DNA of 37,064 nt, taken from Oscillospiraceae bacterium (GTDB taxonomy: Bacteria > Bacillota > Clostridia > Oscillospirales > Ruminococcaceae). Position numbers and translations under genes: made by a program. Below are positions 8,812-17,595 of this stretch, piece by piece. Numbering within the stretch: position 1 is the stretch's first letter; each line of letters opens with the position of its first letter. The notes below the pieces were generated by a model. The model worked only from the letters and a program-made list of their open reading frames with translations, was not told the origin of the DNA and did not search any database. Location of the stretch: NCBI GenBank assembly GCA_024699425.1, contig JAILPP010000142.1:1-37064 (forward strand), given 5' to 3'.

Positions 8812-10491
8812 ATGAGAAACATTCGTATTGGTGATTACCTTGTGGAGCAAAGGCTCATCACAGCCGAGCAGCTGGATCAGGTTCTGGCGAAGCAGAAGGA
8901 ATCACAGGGGAACAAGCGTTTTGGAGAAATGGTCGTTGAACTCGGATTCATCTCCGAGATCAATCTGGCGAAGGCACTTGCAGCAAAGCTGCGTGTTCCC
9001 TATGTAGATCTGGGCAATCAGGAGATCGACGAGGATGCCGTCCGCAAGATTCCGGAGAGTCTGGCGAAGAAGCATACAGTTATCGCGATTAACATTCAGG
9101 GTCGCCGACTGACAGTTGCAACAGACGACCCGATCAACTTCAATATTCTGGAAGATATCAAGATGCAGACCGGTATGGACACCATCCCGGTACTGGCGAC
9201 GAGATCCGCCATCAACAAGGCAATTGGTCAGCACTACTCCATGGAGAACGTAGACTCCGTACTGGAGAGTGTACAGCAGTTCCGCAACGATGACGATGCC
9301 GATGATGATTCCAAGGAGCGTATTGAGAGTGCGCCTATCGTAAAACTGGCGACCACGATCATCGAGAACTCCTACCGTGCAGACGCAACGGATATTCATA
9401 TCGAGCCGTTCAAGACCTACACAGTCATCCGTGTCCGTGTCAACGGCGACCTGGTAGAACTGATGAAGGTATCCAACGTAGTACACAACGCCCTGACGAC
9501 CCGTCTGAAGCTGATTTCCGGCATGAACATCGCCGAGAAGCGTATCCCGCAGGACGGACGTTTCACGCAGACCGTAGACGGCACGGTACTTGATGTCCGT
9601 GTATCCTCGCTGCCGACGGTCAACGGTGAGAAGATCGTTATCCGTATCCTGTCCACCGGTAACATTGCGCTGCGTAAGATCACCGACCTTGGTATGTCTG
9701 ACTACAACTATCAGCTTTTCGAGTCCATGATCAAGTGCCCGCACGGAGTTATTCTGGTAACAGGACCTACCGGTTCCGGTAAGACCACGACACTGTATGC
9801 AGCGCTGGGCGAACTGGCGAAGCCGCACGTAAATGTTATCACCGTTGAGGATCCTGTCGAGAAGGCGATCGACGGTATCAATCAGGTACAGGTAAATGCG
9901 AAGGCAGGTATGACATTCGCAGCCGCACTGAGATCCATCCTCCGTCAGGACCCGGATATTGTCATGATCGGTGAGATGCGTGACTCTGAGACAGCGGACA
10001 TCGGTATCCGTGCCGCTATCACAGGTCACTTGGTTCTGTCCACCCTGCATACCAACGATGCAGCATCCACAATTGTCCGTCTGGTAGATATGGGCGTAGC
10101 GCCGTACATGGTAGCGACCTCGCTGATCGGCGTTATCGCACAGCGACTTGTCAAGGTACTCTGCCCGAAGTGCAAGCAGCAGAGAATGTCCACCAAGGAA
10201 GAGAACGCGCTGATGAAACTCGCCGATCTCGACACCCCGATCCCGGTATACGAGCATCAGGGCTGCCCGGAGTGCAACAACACGGGATACCGCGGCCGTA
10301 CTGCAATTCACGAGATCATTCACTGTACAGCAGGCATCTCAACAATCGTAGCACGCAACGGCTCCAAGGAAGAGATCGAAGAGAAGGCAAAGGAGAACGG
10401 CACCAAGCTGCTGCGTGACAACGTATCCGAGCTGGTACAGAAGGGTGTCACCTCCATGGACGAGCTGGTTCGTGTAACCTACGCAGTATAA
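8812..10491 (+). CDS. pilB: T4P assembly ATPase PilB (GspE family) with MshEN-like N-terminus
   Basis: Walker A VTGPTGSGKTTTLYA, DPDIVMIGEMRD, GHLVLSTLHTNDAAST, CPKCK...CPECNNTGYRGR zinc motif; N-terminal RIGDYLVEQRLITAEQLDQVLAKQ. Confidence 0.95.
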   Translation: MRNIRIGDYLVEQRLITAEQLDQVLAKQKESQGNKRFGEMVVELGFISEINLAKALAAKLRVPYVDLGNQEIDEDAVRKIPESLAKKHTVIAINIQGRRLTVATDDPINFNILEDIKMQTGMDTIPVLATRSAINKAIGQHYSMENVDSVLESVQQFRNDDDADDDSKERIESAPIVKLATTIIENSYRADATDIHIEPFKTYTVIRVRVNGDLVELMKVSNVVHNALTTRLKLISGMNIAEKRIPQDGRFTQTVDGTVLDVRVSSLPTVNGEKIVIRILSTGNIALRKITDLGMSDYNYQLFESMIKCPHGVILVTGPTGSGKTTTLYAALGELAKPHVNVITVEDPVEKAIDGINQVQVNAKAGMTFAAALRSILRQDPDIVMIGEMRDSETADIGIRAAITGHLVLSTLHTNDAASTIVRLVDMGVAPYMVATSLIGVIAQRLVKVLCPKCKQQRMSTKEENALMKLADLDTPIPVYEHQGCPECNNTGYRGRTAIHEIIHCTAGISTIVARNGSKEEIEEKAKENGTKLLRDNVSELVQKGVTSMDELVRVTYAV

Positions 10492-10560
10492 CAGCAATGA
10501 TCGGCGGTACGCTGCCGGGAGAAAGGCGTACAAACTACATAATGTTTGGAGGATACAACA

Positions 10561-11631
10561 ATGGGAATTGAAATCAACCGCATCCTGAACGAAGCCCGAG
10601 CGATCGGCTGTTCTGACCTGCACTTCACCTATGGCATCAATCCGATCGTCCGTCTGAACGGTGCGCTCCGCAAGATGACGAAATACCCGGAGCTTGACGA
10701 AGAGGAGATCATGGACATTGTCAACCAGATGACAAACGAGCAGCAGATGGCGAGTGTTCGTCAGCACAAGGACACCGACTTCTCCTTCCAGACGAATTCC
10801 GGATATCGTCACCGTGTCAACGTATTTTTCCAGAGAGGCAAGACGGCAATTGCGATCCGTCTGCTTCGCAACGATATTCCGACGCTGGACGATCTGCATC
10901 TGCCGCCTGTTCTGGCAGATTTTGCGATGCGTCCCCGTGGACTGGTGCTGGTAACAGGTCCTACAGGTTCGGGCAAATCGACGACACTTGCGGGCATGAT
11001 CGACTACATCAACGTACACAGAAGTGCGCACGTTATCACGATTGAAGACCCGATCGAGTATGTACACACGCACAAGCTCTGCATGGTAAACCAGCGTGAA
11101 GTCGGAGACGACGTACCTGACTTTGCAATGGCGCTGCGTGCAGCGCTCCGTGAAGATCCGGACGTAATCCTCGTAGGTGAGATGCGTGACTTTGAGACGA
11201 TCGGTGCAGCGGTAACGGCAGCCGAGACAGGACACTTGGTGCTGTCCACCCTGCATACAACGTCCGCAGCGGACACCATCAACCGTATCATCGACGTATA
11301 TCCGGAGCATCAGCAGGGACAGATCAGAACGCAGTTGTCGAACAACCTTGTCGGCGTTATCTCGCAGACACTTCTGCCGAGACTTGACGGCAAGGGACGT
11401 GAAGCGTGCATGGAGATCCTGAACGTAACCGATGCCTGCGCCGCAATGATCCGTGACGACAAGGTACACCTGCTGCTGTCTGCGATCCAGTCCGGTAAGC
11501 AGTACGGCATGATGTGTCTCGATCAGGAGCTGGCACGTTATGTAAAGCGTGGAGTTGTATCCGAGAGTGCGGCACTGGAGAAGTGCCAGTCGAAGTCGGA
11601 GTTCTACCGTTTCCTGAACGGTGCAGCCTGA
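10561..11631 (+). CDS. pilT: T4P retraction-type ATPase PilT
   Basis: VTGPTGSGKSTTLAGMIDYIN, EDPIEYVH, DPDVILVGEMRD, ETGHLVLSTLHTTSAADTINRIIDV. Preferred start ATGGGAATTGAAATC at 10561 behind tttggaggatacaaca. Confidence 0.93.
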   Translation: MGIEINRILNEARAIGCSDLHFTYGINPIVRLNGALRKMTKYPELDEEEIMDIVNQMTNEQQMASVRQHKDTDFSFQTNSGYRHRVNVFFQRGKTAIAIRLLRNDIPTLDDLHLPPVLADFAMRPRGLVLVTGPTGSGKSTTLAGMIDYINVHRSAHVITIEDPIEYVHTHKLCMVNQREVGDDVPDFAMALRAALREDPDVILVGEMRDFETIGAAVTAAETGHLVLSTLHTTSAADTINRIIDVYPEHQQGQIRTQLSNNLVGVISQTLLPRLDGKGREACMEILNVTDACAAMIRDDKVHLLLSAIQSGKQYGMMCLDQELARYVKRGVVSESAALEKCQSKSEFYRFLNGAA

Positions 11632-11644
11632 TGATAAGCATTTA

Positions 11645-11674
11645 CGGAGAGAGGTTCTGCCTCTCTCCGTTTTT
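11645..11674 (+). terminator. Rho-independent terminator downstream of pilT
   Basis: Perfect 10-bp stem CGGAGAGAGG / CCTCTCTCCG with TTCTG loop and T-run. Confidence 0.9.
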
Positions 11675-11709
11675 GTTCAGAAAAAATCGGACTTCATGCA
11701 AACTGATGA

Positions 11710-11738
11710 TTGACATTTTTTAGATAGTGTGCTATACT
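11710..11738 (+). promoter_or_regulatory. Predicted sigma-A-type promoter (TTGACA-N17-TATACT)
   Basis: TTGACA at 11710-11715, TATACT at 11733-11738. Confidence 0.8.
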
Positions 11739-11772
11739 TAATGTAGAAACAGCACACGAATTGACTTACAAG

Positions 11773-11897
11773 CTATAAATGGGCGCAGACTGTCAAAATG
11801 CACAAAAGCATTGCGGGTGCAGGGCGGGATTGGGGGCGAGTAGCCCCCAATCCCAGCCCGCCGCCTTGTATACTTTGCCAAGAATGTTCATTTATAG
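11773..11897 (+). ncRNA. Candidate structured 5' leader RNA, class unknown
   Basis: Closing inverted repeat CTATAAATG (11773-11781) / CATTTATAG (11889-11897). Internal 12-bp perfect stem GGGATTGGGGGC (11826-11837) / GCCCCCAATCCC (11843-11854), not followed by a T-run. Confidence 0.5.
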
Positions 11898-11925
11898 TTA
11901 CATGATGAAAGGAAAGGATAAGCCT

Positions 11926-14013
11926 ATGAAGATCACCCGAAATCTGGCAGCAGCATTTCTGACAGCGGTACTTGCACTGAGTGCGGGGGCGCTGCCGGCG
12001 AAAGCAGAGGAACAGACGGAGAGTACCACTGCGGCAGTCACAGATGCGGAAGAGCAGCCGTCAGAAACGGAACCGACAGAAGCTGTAACCGAACCGACCG
12101 AAATGACCGGGCAGGAGACAACAGCCCCCACCGCAGAAGGCGGAAGCTGGCAGATGCAAGGCGGCAAGCGTTACTATTATCTTGCAGACGGTGAGCCGGC
12201 GAGGGGAGAACTTGTGATTGACGGCGTGCCGTATCTGTTCGGATACAGTGGCGCGCAAAAGACGGACTGGCAGACAGTAGGCGGCAAGCGTTACTATTAC
12301 GACCCGAAAACGGGCGAAGCCGCATTCGGCTGGTTCACATATTTTGAGAAGCGGTATTACATTTCCGAAGACCTCGGCAAGCTGACGGGTTTGCAGGAAC
12401 TTGACGGCAAGCGGTATCGTTTTTCGGAAGACGGCGCATTGCAGACGGGATATTTCACCGCAGAGGACGGCAGACGGGGCTATGCGGAAGCAGACGGCAC
12501 GGTGTCTGATGGTATGCACGGGTGTCCGGAAGGAACATTGCTTACGGATGCAGAGGGGATCATACTGAAAGAAGCATCGGACTTCCCGACCGAAACCGTA
12601 ACAGAAACGCAGACAGAATCTCAGACCGAAACACAGCCGGAAGAGACGGAAACAGCGTCTGCGATTTTTGAAAAAGACGGCGAAAAGTACTACATTGCGC
12701 CGAATACAGGAGTAGCAGCGGCAGGCATTTACGCTGTAGATGATACCCTGATTATCACAGATGAAACAGGAAAGCTCCTGACGGGCTGGCAGGAGATCGG
12801 CGATGAAAAATTCTTTGTCGATTCGGAGACATACACCGTCAGATGCGGACTGTTTGAAGAGGAAGGCGCATGGTACTACGGCACAGACGAAGGTCTTGCA
12901 ACGGGAGCGCTGGAGATTGACGGTGACTGGATGCCGTTCGGAGATGACGGCAAGCTGATATTCGGCTGGTTTTACATGGAAGACCGCAAATATTATCTTG
13001 ACCCGTCCACGAAGCGGCTTTGCCGCAACAGTTTCTTCCAGATCGAAGATAAGATCTATTATTTTGATGCAGACGGCGTGTCCGTATCAGGGCTGAAGAC
13101 AATCGGCGGAGCGCTGTACGGATTCGGTAAAGGCGGCGAACGTCTGACGGGATTGCAGTCTCTTGACGGCGGAGCGACCTATTATTATTTTGATCCGGAA
13201 AAGGGTTATGCCTGCACAGGGCTGCGTGAAGTCAGGGGCAATATGATTCGCCTTGGCAAAGACGGCAAGCAGATTTTCGGCTGGCAGGAGATCGACGGAG
13301 AGATGTACTATACCGACCCGTATACGGGTTATGTGGTAACGGGACAAGCCGAGATTGACGGCAGGACGTACCAGTTTGATGCAGAGGGCAGAATGATCCC
13401 GGATGCCCGTCTGTACAATCAGAAAGACCAGCAATGGGAAATGGTGCAGTTCAACGAGCGATCGGATTCGACGATGAAGGCATCAGCGTGCGGCATTTTC
13501 TCTTTCTGCAATGCGATCTATGCGCTGAACGGAAGAAAAGCGGATGCAGTAGAAGTTGCATACTGGGCGATTGATGTCGGCGCATTCCGACCGGGCTATG
13601 ACGGAACGACCCGAAAGATCTTCTATGATAATGTAGAGCAGCAGTACGGAGAAACGCTGAACTTCACGCTTGGCGGGCAGTACTGGGGATCCATTTCAGA
13701 TCCGCTGCTGCAAAGCCATCTGCAATCGGGAGGTGTAGCTGTCATTCATGTCAAGGGACATTTCATGGCAGTGACGGGATATGACCAGCGGACAGGGCTG
13801 TATCATATTCTGGAGAGTTACGAATCGAACACCCGCGGACTTGCGGGAGACAGTTGGGTAGATGCGTACAAGATGTCGGAAGGCAATACCAATGTAGACT
13901 GGTATGTACTGATCTCGAAGCGATACGATGACGGCTCCGAAGCACCGAGCAGCACTGCCCCGCCCCAGAGCGAACCGAAACCCGATCCGGAATTTCCGGA
14001 ACTGTTTGATTAA
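11926..14013 (+). CDS. Secreted cell-wall-binding-repeat protein with C-terminal C39-like peptidase domain
   Basis: Signal peptide MKITRNLAAAFLTAVLALSAGALPAKAEE with RBS gaaaggaaagg; multiple W/Y-G repeats (GGKRYYYDPKTGEAAFGWF...); C39-like motifs QKDQQWEM, SACGIFSFCNA, GHFMAVTGYD. Confidence 0.85.
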   Translation: MKITRNLAAAFLTAVLALSAGALPAKAEEQTESTTAAVTDAEEQPSETEPTEAVTEPTEMTGQETTAPTAEGGSWQMQGGKRYYYLADGEPARGELVIDGVPYLFGYSGAQKTDWQTVGGKRYYYDPKTGEAAFGWFTYFEKRYYISEDLGKLTGLQELDGKRYRFSEDGALQTGYFTAEDGRRGYAEADGTVSDGMHGCPEGTLLTDAEGIILKEASDFPTETVTETQTESQTETQPEETETASAIFEKDGEKYYIAPNTGVAAAGIYAVDDTLIITDETGKLLTGWQEIGDEKFFVDSETYTVRCGLFEEEGAWYYGTDEGLATGALEIDGDWMPFGDDGKLIFGWFYMEDRKYYLDPSTKRLCRNSFFQIEDKIYYFDADGVSVSGLKTIGGALYGFGKGGERLTGLQSLDGGATYYYFDPEKGYACTGLREVRGNMIRLGKDGKQIFGWQEIDGEMYYTDPYTGYVVTGQAEIDGRTYQFDAEGRMIPDARLYNQKDQQWEMVQFNERSDSTMKASACGIFSFCNAIYALNGRKADAVEVAYWAIDVGAFRPGYDGTTRKIFYDNVEQQYGETLNFTLGGQYWGSISDPLLQSHLQSGGVAVIHVKGHFMAVTGYDQRTGLYHILESYESNTRGLAGDSWVDAYKMSEGNTNVDWYVLISKRYDDGSEAPSSTAPPQSEPKPDPEFPELFD

Positions 14014-14019
14014 CCGAAG

Positions 14020-14052
14020 CGGCATGAGACAGTGTGTCTCATGCCGTTTTTA
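14020..14052 (+). terminator. Rho-independent terminator
   Basis: CGGCATGAGACA / TGTCTCATGCCG 12-bp stem followed by T-run. Confidence 0.9.
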
Positions 14053-14121
14053 ATTTTTGGAAAGAGAATGATAAATTTTCCCATATTTTTAATTTTTAAG
14101 AATTTTTTAAGAAAACTCCTG

Positions 14122-14127
14122 TATAAT
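14122..14127 (+). promoter_or_regulatory. -10 box (TATAAT) for the dockerin/beta-helix gene; -35 unclear
   Basis: ctcctgTATAATtaag in an AT-rich stretch about 230 nt upstream of the start codon. Confidence 0.55.
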
Positions 14128-14133
14128 TAAGAC

Positions 14134-14352
14134 AATCCCAAAGGAAAGCAGGATTCCGAAGCCCAACGGAACAGCTTACCGAATTCTTATGAGGGATATT
14201 GGGAACGCCGGAAACCGCCGGGCATAGGCAAAAAAGGCAGGAGGGATTCGCCGCACGGGTCACGAGAGCCGAGGGAGCCGATGCCGGCGCAAACCGGAGC
14301 AGCCGAGGGTAAACGTTTAATAAAACCAATACAAATAGAAAAGGGGAAAAGA
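14134..14352 (+). ncRNA. Candidate structured 5' leader RNA, class unknown
   Basis: ~220-nt G/C-rich leader; long-range pairing GCCGGGCATAGGC (14217-14229) with GCCGATGCCGGC (14277-14288); local hairpins including TTCCGaagcccaaCGGAA. Confidence 0.42.
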
Positions 14353-14354
14353 TT

Positions 14355-16475
14355 ATGAAGAAGAGCAATTTCACCAAGAAGATCGTAACCGCAGCCGCAG
14401 CAGCAGTGATGTGTGCAGCGATTCCGGCGATCACCATTTCCGCAGCGCAGACGCTTGCGGGTGACGTGAATCTGGACGGGACAGTCAGTGTATCCGATCT
14501 TGTCGCATTCACGAAATATCTCCACGGCAAAGCCCCGCTTGAGCAGCAGGCGCTGGAGAATGCCGACATGGATCAGGACGGAAGCAATGATGTCTTTGAT
14601 CTGGGACTCATGAAGAAAACGGTACTCAGCGGTGCAGAGCAGACACCGACGGAAGAGCAGCCGACCGATGCACCGACGGAAGAGCAGCCGACCGATGCAC
14701 CGACAGAAGCAGGCGTAGCCGCAGCGATCACGTTTGAAGGCACGAATGTCACGCTTGCGGATGCAGAGGGCAACGCGCTTGCAAGTGCATCGAATGTAAC
14801 GGTGGACGGCGCATATGTGACGATCACCGCAGCAGGCACTTACACGATCACAGGTAAGAGTGATGAGGGTCAGATCAAAGTCAGCACGGACAATGCAGCA
14901 GATCCGACGGCAGTAGTTGAGCTGAGTCTGGAAGGGCTTACGCTGTCCAATTCCACCGCAGCGCCGATCTACATTGAAAACGTAGGCGATGAAGCAGTGA
15001 TCTCTGTGAAGAAGGGGACAGAGAATGTCATTTCGGACGGCAGCACGCACACAGACAGCTATGTCAACAGTGACGGAGAGACGAAACTCTGTGCAGCAGC
15101 GATCTATGCCCGTGATGATCTGAAGATCAAGGGCAAGGGAACGCTGAAAGTCAACGGCAATGCAGAAGACGGCATTGTATCCACCAACGACCTCAAGATC
15201 TGGAACGGTACAGTAGAAGTTACCGCAGCGGATGACGGTATCCGTGCAGATTCGATCAAGATCGGTGATCCTGACGATGCAGTATCGGCAGGCGGCAAGG
15301 GTTACGAAAATCTGATTGTCACCGTAAACACGAACAACGGCACAACAGGCGGCGATGGCATCAAGGCAAGTTCCGAGACAGAGGGCAAGGGTTTTGTGAC
15401 GATCAACGGCGGTACAGTGACGATCAATTCCTATGCAGACGGCATCCAGGCAGAGCAGCTCTTCACGATGAATGACGGCGATCTGACGATCACGACCTAT
15501 CAGGGCAGCGGCTTCACATCGGGCAGCACATCGACAGGCACCACAAATCCGTGGGGCGGCGGAAGCGGCGGCATGGGCATGGACGGCAATGCCAACAAGA
15601 CCGACATATCCGCAAAGGGCATCAAGGCAGTAGGTCTGTATGATGCAGCAGGTACAACATGGCAGTCCGCAGGTGACATTGTTGTCAACGGCGGAAATAT
15701 CACAGTAGATTCTTCGGATGATTCTCTGCACTGCGGCGGCAGCATGAGCATTCTGGGCGGTGTATTCACAATTGCGTCGGCAGACGACGGATTCCACTCC
15801 GACCACGAGCTGACCATCGGCACCAAGGGCGCAGGGACATATGATGACGTACAGATCAACGTTACCAAGTGCTATGAAGGTGTTGAGGGTGTGACCATCA
15901 ACCAGAATTCGGGTTCTGTCTATATCGTATCGGGTGATGACGGTTACAATGCGGCAGGCGGCAATGACGGCAGCGGCAGCGGCAACACCAACCCGTGGGG
16001 CGGTGGCAGCATGAGCAGTTCTACGGGAACGCTGAACATTAACGGCGGACTGGTCGTCGTAAACTCTGCCAACGGCGACCATGATTCGATCGACTCCAAC
16101 GGTGATCTGAACCTGAACGGCGGTTATGTATATGCCAACGGGCAGGAGCCGTTTGACTGCGGAGACGGTGGTTATTCCATCAACTACAACGGCGGCAGTG
16201 TGATCACGATGACCGCAGGCAACACGAATCTGAATGCACGTTACAGCTTCACCGATGCATCGGGCAATGTAATCGTATCGTTTATCGGTGCATCCGGCAA
16301 TCCGGGTCAGAACTGCACGAACTGCACAGCCCAGTCCGGCGGCACAGTAGCAGGCGGCACGGAGATCTGCGGCGGCAAGGTAACCGTAGGCGGTACACTT
16401 TCGGGAGCGACACAGATCACAGCATCGTCGTCCTCCGGCAGTATGCAGCCCGGCGGTCCCGGCAGCAGATGGTAA
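14355..16475 (+). CDS. Secreted dockerin protein with Cthe_2159-like carbohydrate-binding beta-helix domain
   Basis: Signal peptide; N-terminal dockerin GDVNLDGTVSVSDLVAFTKYLHGK...NADMDQDGSNDVFDLGLMKK; Thr/Pro/Glu linker; repeated DDGIRADSI, DDSLHCGG, DDGFHSDHELTI, DDGYNAAG strands typical of the Cthe_2159/DUF4353-type family. Confidence 0.83.
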   Translation: MKKSNFTKKIVTAAAAAVMCAAIPAITISAAQTLAGDVNLDGTVSVSDLVAFTKYLHGKAPLEQQALENADMDQDGSNDVFDLGLMKKTVLSGAEQTPTEEQPTDAPTEEQPTDAPTEAGVAAAITFEGTNVTLADAEGNALASASNVTVDGAYVTITAAGTYTITGKSDEGQIKVSTDNAADPTAVVELSLEGLTLSNSTAAPIYIENVGDEAVISVKKGTENVISDGSTHTDSYVNSDGETKLCAAAIYARDDLKIKGKGTLKVNGNAEDGIVSTNDLKIWNGTVEVTAADDGIRADSIKIGDPDDAVSAGGKGYENLIVTVNTNNGTTGGDGIKASSETEGKGFVTINGGTVTINSYADGIQAEQLFTMNDGDLTITTYQGSGFTSGSTSTGTTNPWGGGSGGMGMDGNANKTDISAKGIKAVGLYDAAGTTWQSAGDIVVNGGNITVDSSDDSLHCGGSMSILGGVFTIASADDGFHSDHELTIGTKGAGTYDDVQINVTKCYEGVEGVTINQNSGSVYIVSGDDGYNAAGGNDGSGSGNTNPWGGGSMSSSTGTLNINGGLVVVNSANGDHDSIDSNGDLNLNGGYVYANGQEPFDCGDGGYSINYNGGSVITMTAGNTNLNARYSFTDASGNVIVSFIGASGNPGQNCTNCTAQSGGTVAGGTEICGGKVTVGGTLSGATQITASSSSGSMQPGGPGSRW
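14645..14706 (+). repeat. 27-bp tandem repeat (2.3 copies) encoding a TEEQPTDAP linker
   Basis: accgacggaagagcagccgaccgatgc repeated at 14645-14671 and 14672-14698 plus a partial copy. Confidence 0.9.
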
Positions 16476-16515
16476 GCAATCTGAAATTGAAATTTCCATA
16501 CCCCATTCTTCTGGG

Positions 16516-16545
16516 CACCCCGCAGCAATGCGGGGTGTCTTTACT
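16516..16545 (+). terminator. Rho-independent terminator
   Basis: CACCCCGCA GCAA TGCGGGGTG followed by tctttactttttc. Confidence 0.85.
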
Positions 16546-16568
16546 TTTTCAGCAATTTGTGGTATAAT
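16540..16568 (+). promoter_or_regulatory. Predicted promoter TTTACT-N17-TATAAT of the LRR/GH25/HD-GYP operon
   Basis: TTTACT 16540-16545 and TATAAT 16563-16568, overlapping the tail of the preceding terminator. Confidence 0.6.
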
Positions 16569-16601
16569 AGATACATCACTTATGTCGGAGGGAGAATTCT
16601 T

Positions 16602-17579
16602 ATGTTCAAGTCAAATCGGGTAATTATTGAGATAATGCTATGTGTAGGACTACTAACGATAGGAGATCATGTAATCACATCAAATGCAGAAGTAGATTTG
16701 AAAGCTACTGCTGTAGGTATTATTGAATCCTCTGCTTTTGGCAAAAATATGGAGTGGTCTTTAGACGATGAAGGAACATTAACAATTGATGGAACAGGCG
16801 CAATGAAATTTAGTGTTAATGGTACCTTTACCACTACTAATGTTCCATGGTATAATGAACGAGAAAAGATAAAATCGGTTATTATCAAAAATGGGATAAC
16901 AAATATCGGATGTTACGCTTTTGGATATTGTGAAAATTTAGCTACCGTTGATATTCCGGATAGTGTAACCACAATAGAAAGATTAGCTTTTTACAATTGT
17001 ACTAACTTAACCTCTATAACAATTCCAGATACCGTGACAACTATTGAGAAGTATTCATTTATAGGATGTGCAAATTTGAATTCTATTACTATTCCATATA
17101 GTGTAACGGAGGTGGATGAGGCAGCTTTTAGTGATTGTGTAAATTTGAGTACCGTTAAAATTTTAAATCCAGAGTGTGGAATTTATGACAGTCATCGCAC
17201 ATTTTGCAATGAGGCTGATGGGGGTGGAAACGCATATTTTACTGGCACTATTTATGGTTATGCAGGAAGTAGCGCTGAAAGATATGCTCAAAGGTATAAT
17301 CGTAAATTTGAGATTATAGGGAGTCAACCTGTTGTTACTCCTTATTCTATGGGAGATCCTAATGGTGACGGTATTATTAATGCAAGAGATGCCACCATGG
17401 TTTTGATTGTAGCTGCAAAATCTGGTACAGGCACGGGGAACACGCTGACTGATAAGCAGTTCATTGCTGCTGATGTTAACAGAGATAATATTGTTAATTC
17501 TAAAGATGCAACATTAATTTTACGCTATACCGTAGCAGCGGGAGTAGGACAGGATATTACAATCGAAGAAATGGCTTGA
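16602..17579 (+). CDS. BspA-like leucine-rich-repeat protein with C-terminal dockerin
   Basis: LRR_5-type repeats (LATVDIPDSVTTIERLAFYNCTNLTSITIPDTVTTIEKYSFIGCANLNSITIP); dockerin GDPNGDGIINARDATMVLIVAAK...ADVNRDNIVNSKDATLILRYTVAAG. Start moved to ATG 16602 behind cggagggagaattctt. Confidence 0.87.
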   Translation: MFKSNRVIIEIMLCVGLLTIGDHVITSNAEVDLKATAVGIIESSAFGKNMEWSLDDEGTLTIDGTGAMKFSVNGTFTTTNVPWYNEREKIKSVIIKNGITNIGCYAFGYCENLATVDIPDSVTTIERLAFYNCTNLTSITIPDTVTTIEKYSFIGCANLNSITIPYSVTEVDEAAFSDCVNLSTVKILNPECGIYDSHRTFCNEADGGGNAYFTGTIYGYAGSSAERYAQRYNRKFEIIGSQPVVTPYSMGDPNGDGIINARDATMVLIVAAKSGTGTGNTLTDKQFIAADVNRDNIVNSKDATLILRYTVAAGVGQDITIEEMA

Positions 17580-17595
17580 AGGAGAAAATAAAAAT

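Noticed and set aside
8902-11469. Long minus-strand ORFs (473 aa and 376 aa) over pilB and pilT
   Set aside because: Antisense to clear ATPase genes; no recognisable domains.
11779-11925. N-terminal extension of the C39-like ORF (MGADCQNAQKHCGCRAGLG...)
   Set aside because: A good RBS and signal peptide begin at 11926; the upstream part is the structured leader.
14155-14190. ydaO (c-di-AMP) riboswitch 3' core (CAGCTTACC resembles CAGCTAACC)
   Set aside because: Located at the 5' end of the leader with no room for the rest of the aptamer; one-mismatch short match likely chance.
14200-14300. c-di-GMP-I riboswitch (GGCAAA...CACGGGTC...GAGCCG resemblance)
   Set aside because: The junction block equivalent to GGGACGCAAAGCC is absent; the resemblance is too weak without a covariance-model hit.
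14187-16499. 770-aa minus-strand ORF
   Set aside because: Antisense to a well-supported dockerin/beta-helix CDS; Cys/Arg-rich translation with no domain; artefact of codon bias.
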